DNA from: CAYJGN01 sp964369635
GTDB lineage: Bacteria > Bacillota > Clostridia > Oscillospirales > Ruminococcaceae
NCBI GenBank assembly: GCA_964369635.1
Contig: CAYJGN010000038.1
Span: 1 to 19,111, forward strand
Reading direction: 5' to 3'
Length of the DNA: 19,111 nucleotides
Position numbers and translations under genes: made by a program. Shown piece by piece: positions 1-7,284 of the stretch (the stretch's first letter is position 1; each line of letters starts with the position of its first letter). Below the pieces are notes generated by a model that made no database searches, was not told where the DNA came from, and saw only the letters and a program-made list of their open reading frames with translations.

Positions 1-359
1 AGATGAGCGATGAGGATAAAGAGATGTTTTTATCTGAGCTTGGCCTCTCGGGTTCAGGTCTTGACAGGCTTATAGTTGAGGGGTACTCCCTTCTCGGTCT
101 TATTTCATTTTTAACAGCTGGCGAGGAGGAAGTTCGCGCTTGGACTATTAAAGCAGGCACCCTCGCTCCTGCGGCGGCAGGCAAAATCCACAGCGACCTT
201 GAGCGCGGATTTATTCGTGCTGAAATTGTTGCATATGATACATTTGTTGAGTGCGGCGGCAGTATGGTGGCTGTTCGCGAAAAAGGACAACTTCGCTCAG
301 AGGGCAAAGAATATACAATGCAAGATGGCGATATAACTTTAATTCGCTTTAATGTGTAG
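1..359 (+). CDS. ychF: YchF/OLA1-family ribosome-associated ATPase, C-terminal part
   Basis: This is the 3' end of an Obg-related P-loop ATPase gene (YchF/OLA1 family, associated with ribosomes). The reading frame is open to the left edge, so the G domain lies outside the window and the ATG at 3 is internal, not the start. The visible 118 residues are the family's C-terminal TGS-type domain. They contain the highly conserved stretches LTAGEEEVRAWTI, AAGKIHSDLERGFIRAE and YTMQDGDI, and end in the family-typical RFNV. The stop TAG at 357-359 overlaps the ribosome site of the next gene, so the two are probably co-transcribed and translationally coupled. Identification rests on recognised family motifs and I am very confident of it. 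Confidence 0.95.
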   Translation, partial: MSDEDKEMFLSELGLSGSGLDRLIVEGYSLLGLISFLTAGEEEVRAWTIKAGTLAPAAAGKIHSDLERGFIRAEIVAYDTFVECGGSMVAVREKGQLRSEGKEYTMQDGDITLIRFNV

Positions 360-367
360 GTGATAAA

Positions 368-1606
368 TTGGAAATTTTTATTATAGTAGTCCTCATTTTT
401 CTCTCGGCATTTTTCTCGGCAAGCGAGACGGCAATATCTTCTGTCAATAAGATAAAACTTAAAGCAGAGCAGAATATGGGAAATAAAAAGGCAACAACTG
501 TTCTTCGATTATCCGATAATTTCAAGATGACTTTATCTACTATTCTTGTCGGAAACAACGTTGTGAATATCGGTCTTGCATCTATTGCGACGGTGCTTTT
601 CACGACCCATTTCGGCCCTTCGCTCGGTCCTGCCCTATCGACTGCTGCTATGACGATACTACTGCTTATATTCGGCGAAATTCTCCCTAAAAGCTATGCG
701 AAAGCAAATTCGCTCAAAGTTTCACTTTTGCTCTCGGGTGCTGTGAGTTTTGCTATGACGATATTAAAGCCGTTTGCTATTATTTTTTCAAAGCTCTCTG
801 ATATCTTTGTAAAAGAAGATGATGAAGCCCAACCAACCGTCACTGAAGAAGACTTAAAGCAGATTATCGAGGAGACTGCGCTCGAAGGGGTTCTCGATAA
901 AGAGGAGGCGGACCTTGTCCACTCGGCTCTTGTTTTTTCAGATACGACGGCGCGCGAGATACTAACTCCACGAGTTGACCTCGATGCCTGCGATATAGCG
1001 GGCGATTACGAGGAAATTCGTACCTTGTTTTTAGAAACAAACTATTCGAGAATACCTGTTTATGATGACAATATAGATAATATTATCGGTATTGTTTTCA
1101 AAAGCGATTTCTTCAAAGAGGCTCACAGGCAAAATGGCAACCCTTTTTCAGTTCGTCTGCTTGTAAAACCTGTTCTCTATATTCCATCATCGGTTAAAAT
1201 CAGAAGTTTGATGTCGATGTTTCGCCGTGATAATACCCATATAGCTGTTGTCACCGACGAGCACGGCGGCACTATGGGAATTGTCTCACTTGAGGATATT
1301 TTAGAGGAGCTTGTTGGCGAGATTTACGATGAGCACGATAAACTAACTGGCGATATCATAAAAGAAGAGGATGGATTTATCGTCCCTGGAGATTTCTCAC
1401 TTGAAGATATTCTAAAAGAATTTTCATCGCAGGATGGCGACCCAGATACCGACGCTGTTACAGTTGGTGGATTTGTTGGAGATCTGCTATCGAAAATACC
1501 CGATGAAGGGGATAAACTCGACTATAAGGATCTAACATTTGAGGTACTTTCGGTTAAAGAGCGCAGGGTTCTATCGGTTAAGGTTTCGAGAAATAGCGAC
1601 GATTAA
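368..1606 (+). CDS. CNNM/HlyC-CorC family membrane protein with CBS pair
   Basis: A 412-residue polytopic membrane protein of the hemolysin C/CorC family, proposed in the literature to act in Mg2+ or other cation transport or resistance. Order of domains: an N-terminal CNNM (DUF21) membrane region (about 1-145) with the signature SASETA (17-22) and GEILPKSYAK (103-112); an acidic linker with EEDLKQIIEE (160-169); a CBS pair (about 195-312, from ILTPRVDLDA to TMGIVSLEDI); then LEDILEELVGEIYDE and a C-terminal CorC_HlyC domain (about 330-408). All expected parts are present and the length is normal. The start is TTG at 368: an AGGTG element at 358-362 lies 5 nt upstream and overlaps the ychF stop. 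The only in-frame ATG codons lie inside the protein. A strong terminator follows. The transported ion cannot be read from the sequence. Confidence 0.92.
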   Translation: MEIFIIVVLIFLSAFFSASETAISSVNKIKLKAEQNMGNKKATTVLRLSDNFKMTLSTILVGNNVVNIGLASIATVLFTTHFGPSLGPALSTAAMTILLLIFGEILPKSYAKANSLKVSLLLSGAVSFAMTILKPFAIIFSKLSDIFVKEDDEAQPTVTEEDLKQIIEETALEGVLDKEEADLVHSALVFSDTTAREILTPRVDLDACDIAGDYEEIRTLFLETNYSRIPVYDDNIDNIIGIVFKSDFFKEAHRQNGNPFSVRLLVKPVLYIPSSVKIRSLMSMFRRDNTHIAVVTDEHGGTMGIVSLEDILEELVGEIYDEHDKLTGDIIKEEDGFIVPGDFSLEDILKEFSSQDGDPDTDAVTVGGFVGDLLSKIPDEGDKLDYKDLTFEVLSVKERRVLSVKVSRNSDD

Positions 1607-1637
1607 CAGATTTATTTTATCCACTCGATATAGTTTT

Positions 1638-1670
1638 AGAGATGCGATTATTCGCATCTCTTTTCTTTTA
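1638..1670 (+). terminator. Rho-independent terminator after the CorC-family gene
   Basis: Perfect 10-bp stem AGAGATGCGA (1638-1647) / TCGCATCTCT (1652-1661) with a TTAT loop, followed by a T-rich tail. It sits 31 nt after the stop codon and closes the ychF-corC transcription unit. Confidence 0.85.
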
Positions 1671-1741
1671 CCCCTCTTTCTATACTTCGCTATTTTAAGT
1701 TTTCCCTTTATTTCTACCCGCTTATATTGACAATATTTTTA

Positions 1742-1779
1742 GCTCTGCTTTCTTTGCAAGGCTCTGCTTTCTTTGCAAG
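1742..1779 (+). repeat. 19-bp perfect tandem duplication at the edge of a cloverleaf repeat
   Basis: The 19-mer GCTCTGCTTTCTTTGCAAG occurs back to back at 1742-1760 and 1761-1779, ending 2 nt before the outer stem of the cloverleaf repeat. The segment TTTGCAA recurs on the far side of that repeat, at 1872-1878. Confidence 0.85.
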
Positions 1780-1781
1780 GC

Positions 1782-1868
1782 GCCGCCCCCGAAACAAACG
1801 CATTTTATGCGTTTAGTCGCACTTTGTGCGACTTTGTCGCCCCTTCGGGGCGGCGTTTCGGGGGCGGC
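1782..1868 (+). repeat. Cloverleaf-like structured intergenic repeat, copy 1 (best formed)
   Basis: GC-rich 87-nt element in an AT-rich gap. Outer stem: 14 bp perfect, GCCGCCCCCGAAAC (1782-1795) with GTTTCGGGGGCGGC (1855-1868). Inside are three consecutive hairpins: AAACGCAT/ATGCGTTT (1796-1814), GTCGCAC/GTGCGAC (1816-1832) and CGCCCC/GGGGCG (1838-1852), with 3-nt loops. The whole can fold as a four-way junction. Related copies lie at 5408-5497, 9085-9184 and, decayed, at 14464-14540. It is not a tRNA: there is no T-loop consensus and the stem lengths are wrong. It could be a non-autonomous mobile repeat or a structured RNA; the sequence does not decide. Confidence 0.8.
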
Positions 1869-2083
1869 GGCTTTGCAAAACAGTTTTTTTCAAACACCGA
1901 AAAGAAACCTTTCTAAAAACACCCACTTCACAACTATAGTATCAATCACCTATTTCGACAGATATCGACAACATTAAAAATAGTTACTAATATAATTAAA
2001 TGTAGTAAATAACCAAATTATCCATTGATTTTAACTTCAAACTAATGTAAAATAATAAATTGAATATGTATATGGAGTGAATT

Positions 2084-5000
2084 ATGAGAAAAATGACATC
2101 AATTAAAATTATAAAGAATATTTCTGCAGTATTAATTGCTATATCTATGGTGACAAACACCATGATCACCCTCGCTACCGCAGCAAAAGTTCATAATGAA
2201 AATCAACCAGTCGATACTTCAGTTCAAACAACAGCAGAAACCTCTCAGACTCTATCAAATACCGAAATCTCCCCCTTGATTACAGATGATAAATCAGACG
2301 ATATAGTCGTTTTGCCTCCCCGTACCACAACCCCAAATGCAGCAAGGCATATAGTTGATGATATTCCATTTGCAGGCGGAGATGGCACTGCCGAAAATCC
2401 TTATCAGATAACCAGCAAATGGCAACTTCATTCTTTTAGCGACTATACTATATGGGACGATATGGATGCTCATTATATTTTAATGGCGGATATAACCTTT
2501 GAGGAGGCTGATTTTGACGAGGGAGAGCCCTATCATTATTTCGATGAAGACTCAAACGGCGGCGGATATTTAGGGCTTGGTTTTGAGCCGATAGGACACG
2601 GCGGCAAAAAATTTACCGGTAGTTTTGATGGAAACGGCTTTACCATTTCAGGACTTCAATCAAGCTATGATGGTCATTCATGGAGGCAAATAGGTCTTTT
2701 TGGGTGGGTCGAGAATGCAACTATTGAAAATGTCACCCTAACTGACATATCTATAACCGTTGTTTCAAATACCAAAATAGATACAGGCGGTGTCGTCGGC
2801 TTTGCAAGAAACTCAGCTATAACAAACTGCACCGTTTCAGGTAGTATCACGGGAGATGAGTATACAGGCGGAATAGTTGGTCGGATAGACCTTAATAGCA
2901 TAGTCGATAGCTGCACAAATAACGCAACAGTTACCGCAAACGATAGCGATTATAGCTATGTTGATGATATTTATGCAGGCGGAATTGTCGGCCATCTCGA
3001 CTATATCGAGTCGCACGAATCAAACGACACAGGAATAGAGGAAACTGGCTCTATTGTTTCAAACTGCGTAAATAACGGCCTTATAACAGCAGAAGTCGGT
3101 GGCGGTCAAGATGGAAAAAACAGCACTGCGAACGCTGGCGGTATCGTTGGGTACCAGCTAAGAGGTAGCGTTTTAAACTGCACAAATAATGCAGCTATCC
3201 TTGCAACAGTCGCTTATGGTTCAATAACCCCAGATTCCCATGCGGGTGGTATCGTTGGCTTTTCAACTGTTCCATATATAGACGGGTGCACAAATAACGG
3301 ATATGTTTTTGCTTCTCCAAACGATAATGGCGTAGACACAGATGGTGGAAATGCCGCTGCTGGCGGAATAGTAGGCTATGATAGAGCAGAGAACTATACC
3401 CTCGGTGGTATAATTAAAAACTGCGAGAACACCGCAAAGGTTGAAACAGATTCTGCATTTGTGACAGCTACTGGCGGAATAGTCGGCTCGACCGCTTCGA
3501 CTGTCGAGAGCTGCAAAAACTCAGGCGAAGTCTATGGAGATACCTCAAATACAAGCGGTAGATATCAGATATATGGACATGCTGGCGGCATTGCAGGCGA
3601 AACGACCGGAAATATAAATTCTTGTTATAACACAGGCAAAGTTACAAACTGGGCCTTTGCCTCAAACGGCACGACTACCCAGTCGGCTATGCATATAAAA
3701 ACAGGTGGTATAGTTGGCGATCTTTTTAATGCGGTCGTGACAAACTGCTATAACACAGGAAATATTATAGCTGGAAACTATCAGCCAGGGAGCGTTACCC
3801 AGATAGAAGATAACGTTTATACAGGCGGCATAGTTGGCGCTATGCGAAACACCCTCTCATTTACCACCGCCCTTTTTAACTCTTATAATACAGGGCTCGT
3901 CGACGGAAGCGGCTATAATGGTGGCGGTGTTGGCGCTGCATTTTCAGGAAGTTATAATATTTCGGGGGTTTATCATAAACCAAACACCGAGGGACTTCGC
4001 CCAACATCAGACACCGTTTCAAGGGTTGTTGCGAGGGTTATCGGTGGCTATGTAAGCGACTATGGCGACTACACTTGGTCTCTCAACGATACGGCTATGC
4101 AAGAGAAGAGCAGTTTTGCAGCTTTTTCATTTGGCGATATCTGGATATTTGATACCGAAACCGCATACCCATACCCGGAACTCGTTTCGTTCACCGACTA
4201 CCCACCCACCCCAGAGTCAACTGTAATAGATGGTGCACAAACGATAGGCGCGCAAATTCCATCAAAGGGGGAAGCACCAACTGGTGCGAGCGGAGCAGCT
4301 CTCCCTATCGGCGCAAAATTCACTGTGACAGACGTTGTTTGGTTAAGCGAAGATACCGCCTTTCGCGGTGATACTGTTTATATAGCAGATATAACCCTTA
4401 CTGCAAACGATGGGTATACATTTGGAGATAATCTTATCTATTTAGTTGGCGGTAGTAGCGATGTTTCGCAAAAGGAGATTTCAGCCGATAAAACAACTGT
4501 CACTATAACAGTTACTTTTAATAAGACACCGCCAAGACTTGTTTCGCGAATAAGCCAGTATGGAAACTACAAGGTTGCATACTACTGCTACGATACGATA
4601 GATTTCACAGGCATTCGGGTCCGAGCAACTTTTGATGACGGAACAACAGAAGACCTGCAAGACGATGAATACATTATTAATACTCAATATCTCAGCACAG
4701 AGCCATCGTCTATTGGTGAGTATAATACAGTTATAATTACCACCACTCTGCCAAAAGTGGCTGATACCGATGTTGAAGATTGGTTTAATGTCCAGATAAT
4801 GCCACGCAGGGCAACTACCGACGATTTCTCGGTTACCTTGCCTGCTAATCTTGTGAGTGATGACACCGCGAAAGTTGCTACTGTTGAGGTTCTAAACGAG
4901 TATCTGAAAACAGATACCACCACGATGCTCTGGTACAGTAGTTCTGATTCTTTTGACCCGAATTTCGGTGGTTCTATGACAACTGCGCCGACAAAAGCAG

Positions 5001-5284
5001 GTGTTTATCATCTTCATTTAATGGTTTTGACCAATACTGAGGAGACAGGATTTTACTCGCACAGCGACCGTGAGTCGCTATATCTTGGCAGTTTTACCGT
5101 TATGACAAAATCAGGTGACCTCAATGATAACGGAGTCGTTGAGCAGACTGACCTTGATCGGTTAATGGAAGGCATTACAGGAGCGCAACCGCTTGAAGCT
5201 TATATGGCGGGGGACGCGAACGGGGATAATAAGATTAATGTTTTAGATTATCAGATGCTTTATGAGCAGCTTATGGGGGTTTAG
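2084..5284 (+). CDS. Secreted GLUG-repeat surface protein with Ig-like modules and C-terminal dockerin
   Basis: A 1066-residue exported protein. Residues 1-34 are a basic start plus hydrophobic core ending in a small-residue region, a typical signal peptide. After a Thr-rich linker comes GGDGTAENPYQI (about 98-109) and a GSFDGNGFTISGL segment, the usual lead-in to GLUG-type repeats. About ten repeats follow (about 234-620), each pairing a GGIVG-like motif with an N-C-x-N-x-G-like strand, as expected of a beta-helix or beta-solenoid. Residues about 715-1005 look like bacterial Ig-like modules. The end (about 1010-1066) is a dockerin-type pair of calcium loops, DLNDNGVVEQTDLD and DANGDNKINVLDYQ. 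No catalytic domain is recognisable. By family knowledge it should dock onto a cohesin-bearing scaffoldin or surface protein and act in adhesion or substrate binding (inference). ATG at 2084 has GGAG at 2074-2077. It is a single-gene unit. Confidence 0.88.
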   Translation: MRKMTSIKIIKNISAVLIAISMVTNTMITLATAAKVHNENQPVDTSVQTTAETSQTLSNTEISPLITDDKSDDIVVLPPRTTTPNAARHIVDDIPFAGGDGTAENPYQITSKWQLHSFSDYTIWDDMDAHYILMADITFEEADFDEGEPYHYFDEDSNGGGYLGLGFEPIGHGGKKFTGSFDGNGFTISGLQSSYDGHSWRQIGLFGWVENATIENVTLTDISITVVSNTKIDTGGVVGFARNSAITNCTVSGSITGDEYTGGIVGRIDLNSIVDSCTNNATVTANDSDYSYVDDIYAGGIVGHLDYIESHESNDTGIEETGSIVSNCVNNGLITAEVGGGQDGKNSTANAGGIVGYQLRGSVLNCTNNAAILATVAYGSITPDSHAGGIVGFSTVPYIDGCTNNGYVFASPNDNGVDTDGGNAAAGGIVGYDRAENYTLGGIIKNCENTAKVETDSAFVTATGGIVGSTASTVESCKNSGEVYGDTSNTSGRYQIYGHAGGIAGETTGNINSCYNTGKVTNWAFASNGTTTQSAMHIKTGGIVGDLFNAVVTNCYNTGNIIAGNYQPGSVTQIEDNVYTGGIVGAMRNTLSFTTALFNSYNTGLVDGSGYNGGGVGAAFSGSYNISGVYHKPNTEGLRPTSDTVSRVVARVIGGYVSDYGDYTWSLNDTAMQEKSSFAAFSFGDIWIFDTETAYPYPELVSFTDYPPTPESTVIDGAQTIGAQIPSKGEAPTGASGAALPIGAKFTVTDVVWLSEDTAFRGDTVYIADITLTANDGYTFGDNLIYLVGGSSDVSQKEISADKTTVTITVTFNKTPPRLVSRISQYGNYKVAYYCYDTIDFTGIRVRATFDDGTTEDLQDDEYIINTQYLSTEPSSIGEYNTVIITTTLPKVADTDVEDWFNVQIMPRRATTDDFSVTLPANLVSDDTAKVATVEVLNEYLKTDTTTMLWYSSSDSFDPNFGGSMTTAPTKAGVYHLHLMVLTNTEETGFYSHSDRESLYLGSFTVMTKSGDLNDNGVVEQTDLDRLMEGITGAQPLEAYMAGDANGDNKINVLDYQMLYEQLMGV

Positions 5285-5407
5285 CTTTTTATTCTGCTAA
5301 CATTTTGAGAAGCATTTTGATTTAGATTTTTTTCAAACTCTGATTGGTTTTTATTTTCCTTTTGATTAATGTATTTTTTAGCTAAAGATTTTGGTAGCAG
5401 TTTTGGC

Positions 5408-5497
5408 GGCCGCCGCCCGAAGCAAACGCATTTTATGCGTTTTGTCGCACTCTGTGCGACTATGCGAACCTTTGGTTCGCAGCTTCGGACGGCGGCC
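5408..5497 (+). repeat. Cloverleaf-like structured intergenic repeat, copy 2
   Basis: Outer stem of 16 bp with one mismatch: GGCCGCCGCCCGAAGC (5408-5423) with GCTTCGGACGGCGGCC (5482-5497). Inner hairpins: AAACGCAT/ATGCGTTT (5424-5442), GTCGCAC/GTGCGAC with loop TCT (5444-5460), and GCGAACC/GGTTCGC with loop TTT (5464-5480). Compared with copy 1, the outer stem changed from GAAAC/GTTTC to GAAGC/GCTTC and the third hairpin changed completely, yet both still pair. Confidence 0.8.
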
Positions 5498-5677
5498 TTT
5501 CCCACACCCTTTAATTTCCTCATACCCTCTCCCATCAAAAAGCTAACTGCTACTTTTCATTTCCGATATTTTCTCTATTCTTTAGCCACCCCTAAAAACA
5601 CTATAATTTAAGCTTTCCACACGCTAAATTCCCAAAACCTCGCGATTTTAAATTTTGCCCATATATCAAAACCCAAC

Positions 5678-5712
5678 AAAAAAAGACACTGTACAAAAAA
5701 CAGCGTCTTTTT
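5678..5712 (-). terminator. Terminator of the TIR-Sel1 operon
   Basis: Stem GACACTGT (5685-5692) / ACAGCGTC (5700-5707) with one A-C mismatch, flanked by an A run at 5678-5684 (a T run on the minus strand) and T5708-5712. It lies 10-44 nt past the minus-strand stop at 5722. The symmetry means it could also stop transcription from the plus strand. Confidence 0.75.
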
Positions 5713-5721
5713 ATTTTTTTA

Positions 5722-7260
5722 TTACCACTTAATCTCTCTGTAAAATTTTAGCGCTTCTTTATTCCCGTTATCATAAGCAAGACCATACTGCTCTCGTGCT
5801 TTGCGCAAATCCTTTTTAACCCCAATACCATATCGGTACCGTCTACCAAGCTCTGCCATCGCCACACTATCATGATAAGCAGCCATCTTAATCAAACCAA
5901 ATGCCTCTTTGGGGTTCTTTTTAACCCCTTTTCCCTCATCATAGCATTTTGCAAGATTCATCACCGCTAAACTACTGTCTTTTCCTATCGCCTCATTATA
6001 TAGCTTTATCGCCTCTGCATAATCTTTCTCAACGCCCCAGCCATAGAAATAGCAGTCGCCAAGTTTAGTTGTTGCCTCACAAAGTCCTGCATTATGCCCT
6101 GCGCGATAGATAGCCTCAGCACGGCTCCAATCTCGCTCTAAATTCATCCCCATAACATATTCCTGCCCAAGCCTTAAAACAGCCTCTTCGGTATAATCGC
6201 CATTTTCAATAACTTCGTTATATAGCATTAGAGCTTTTTTATCATCTACTAAAACGTCGATTCCATTCCAATAGCACCTTGCAAGCCCTGTTAGCGCATC
6301 TTTGTTTTTTCTATCTATCTTTAAAGCCGCAGAATAGAGCTTAAATATCTCGCCATAATTTTTCTCTTCTACATCTTCCTCTGGGTCAGCATCTTTTGCA
6401 TAAACTTTATAGAGCGCTTCTGCACAAGCTAAAATATCCTCGATTTTACCTAAATTTTCGCTTTTGTCGTCGGTAGCCATTTCCTCTGTGGCGGTCGGCG
6501 CTTTATATATTTCCTGCGCAATACCGCCAATCGGAGTTGCCGTCTGGGGGTTTATCTCTATTGGTTTTTTTGCATCTTCTTTATCATCGACCTGCTTTTT
6601 CACTACCTGATTTCGAGCATCACCAAACGGAGCAACACCAACGGTTGCACCCTCAAAGCTTTTTCCGATTGAAACGCTTTTTTCTTCTTTAGTCGTTGCA
6701 GATATTTTTTCTTCCACCGCAACAGGTATGCTCTTCGCTTCTGTTGTAATCGGCGCTACTTCGCTTATAACCTCCGCCTTCGGGGTACTGCACCCCTCTT
6801 TTAAGCAGTCTGATAACCCTTGGGTTAAAAACAGTCTTTCATAAAACTCTATTTCATTTTGATATTTATGGTGAAAAACTGCTTGTAGGCGACTTAGTCT
6901 CATCTGCATCCCCTTCGGAAGCTCAACCTCCTCAAGATATATAAGCAGACGCTCTTTGCCAAGGTCTCTTGCAAAATTCATCTCATCTTTACAGTTCTCA
7001 CTGTTTACCGATTTTTCCGAGATAAACGCTATAAAATATCCGCAGTTATCTATCTGTTCTGCGATAAACTCAGGCCACTCGGTACCCGGATCTATACCCT
7101 CATCGTACCAAACGCGGTAACCATTCTCATGTAGCGTCTCTATTACCGGGAAAACCCGCTCGCTATCGGCATGTGCATAGCTAATGAATATATATGGCTG
7201 TTGCCCTCTGTAAACGCATCTTGCCATATTTTTCCCACTATTATATAACTTCAAAGCCAA
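5722..7260 (-). CDS. TIR-domain protein with Sel1-like repeats (no biotinyl domain)
   Basis: A 512-residue soluble protein, second gene of a two-gene minus-strand operon. Residues about 22-150 are a bacterial TIR domain: YIFISYAHAD (23-32), GYRVWYDEGIDPGTEW (47-62), with E64 in WPE as the likely NADase glutamate by analogy with catalytic TIR domains, and FIAFISEKS (76-84). A charged linker follows (about 155-285) containing INPQTATPIGGIAQEIYK. The C-terminal part (about 295-505) is a run of about five Sel1-like helical repeats (e.g. LGDCYFYGWGVEKDYAEAIKLY), which usually mediate protein contacts. The start is TTG at 7258-7260: GGAGGT (7272-7267) lies 6 nt upstream and the N-terminus aligns with its paralogue. 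Unlike the paralogue it lacks the biotinyl module at the matching point. Its role is unknown; signalling or defence are possibilities only. Confidence 0.88.
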   Translation of the reverse strand: MALKLYNSGKNMARCVYRGQQPYIFISYAHADSERVFPVIETLHENGYRVWYDEGIDPGTEWPEFIAEQIDNCGYFIAFISEKSVNSENCKDEMNFARDLGKERLLIYLEEVELPKGMQMRLSRLQAVFHHKYQNEIEFYERLFLTQGLSDCLKEGCSTPKAEVISEVAPITTEAKSIPVAVEEKISATTKEEKSVSIGKSFEGATVGVAPFGDARNQVVKKQVDDKEDAKKPIEINPQTATPIGGIAQEIYKAPTATEEMATDDKSENLGKIEDILACAEALYKVYAKDADPEEDVEEKNYGEIFKLYSAALKIDRKNKDALTGLARCYWNGIDVLVDDKKALMLYNEVIENGDYTEEAVLRLGQEYVMGMNLERDWSRAEAIYRAGHNAGLCEATTKLGDCYFYGWGVEKDYAEAIKLYNEAIGKDSSLAVMNLAKCYDEGKGVKKNPKEAFGLIKMAAYHDSVAMAELGRRYRYGIGVKKDLRKAREQYGLAYDNGNKEALKFYREIKW

Positions 7261-7284
7261 AACCTTACCTCCGATTTATCTGTT

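Larger units (their letters stand above)
1607..2083. other. Intergenic region: terminator, cloverleaf repeat, dockerin-gene leader
   Basis: No credible gene. In order it holds the terminator at 1638-1670, a 19-bp tandem duplication at 1742-1779, the GC-rich cloverleaf repeat at 1782-1868, then an AT-rich leader of about 200 nt before the GLUG/dockerin gene. A consensus TATAAT occurs at 1991-1996, with a TCGACA at 1965-1970, but the 20-nt spacer is longer than ideal, so the promoter of the downstream gene is only tentatively placed here. The TTGACA at 1728-1733 has no matching -10 element. Confidence 0.5.
5285..5721. other. Intergenic region between convergent genes
   Basis: No credible gene. 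It holds cloverleaf repeat copy 2 (5408-5497) and the terminator of the TIR operon (5678-5712). No strong plus-strand terminator for the dockerin gene is apparent beyond a weak TTAGC/GCTAA dyad right at its stop codon. Two short frames that cross the GC-rich repeat on opposite strands have no family features. Confidence 0.5.

Noticed and set aside
1728..1733. TTGACA as a promoter for the dockerin gene
   Set aside because: There is no -10 element at a usable distance, and a GC-rich structured repeat would separate it from the gene.
1782..1868. tRNA or other known cloverleaf RNA
   Set aside because: The four-way fold is tRNA-like only in outline: the outer stem is 14 bp, there is no T-loop or anticodon arm consensus, and no CCA end.
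5281..5611. Two overlapping short open frames (80-85 residues) on opposite strands
   Set aside because: Both run through the GC-rich cloverleaf repeat, have no recognisable domain, and are not supported by a convincing start.
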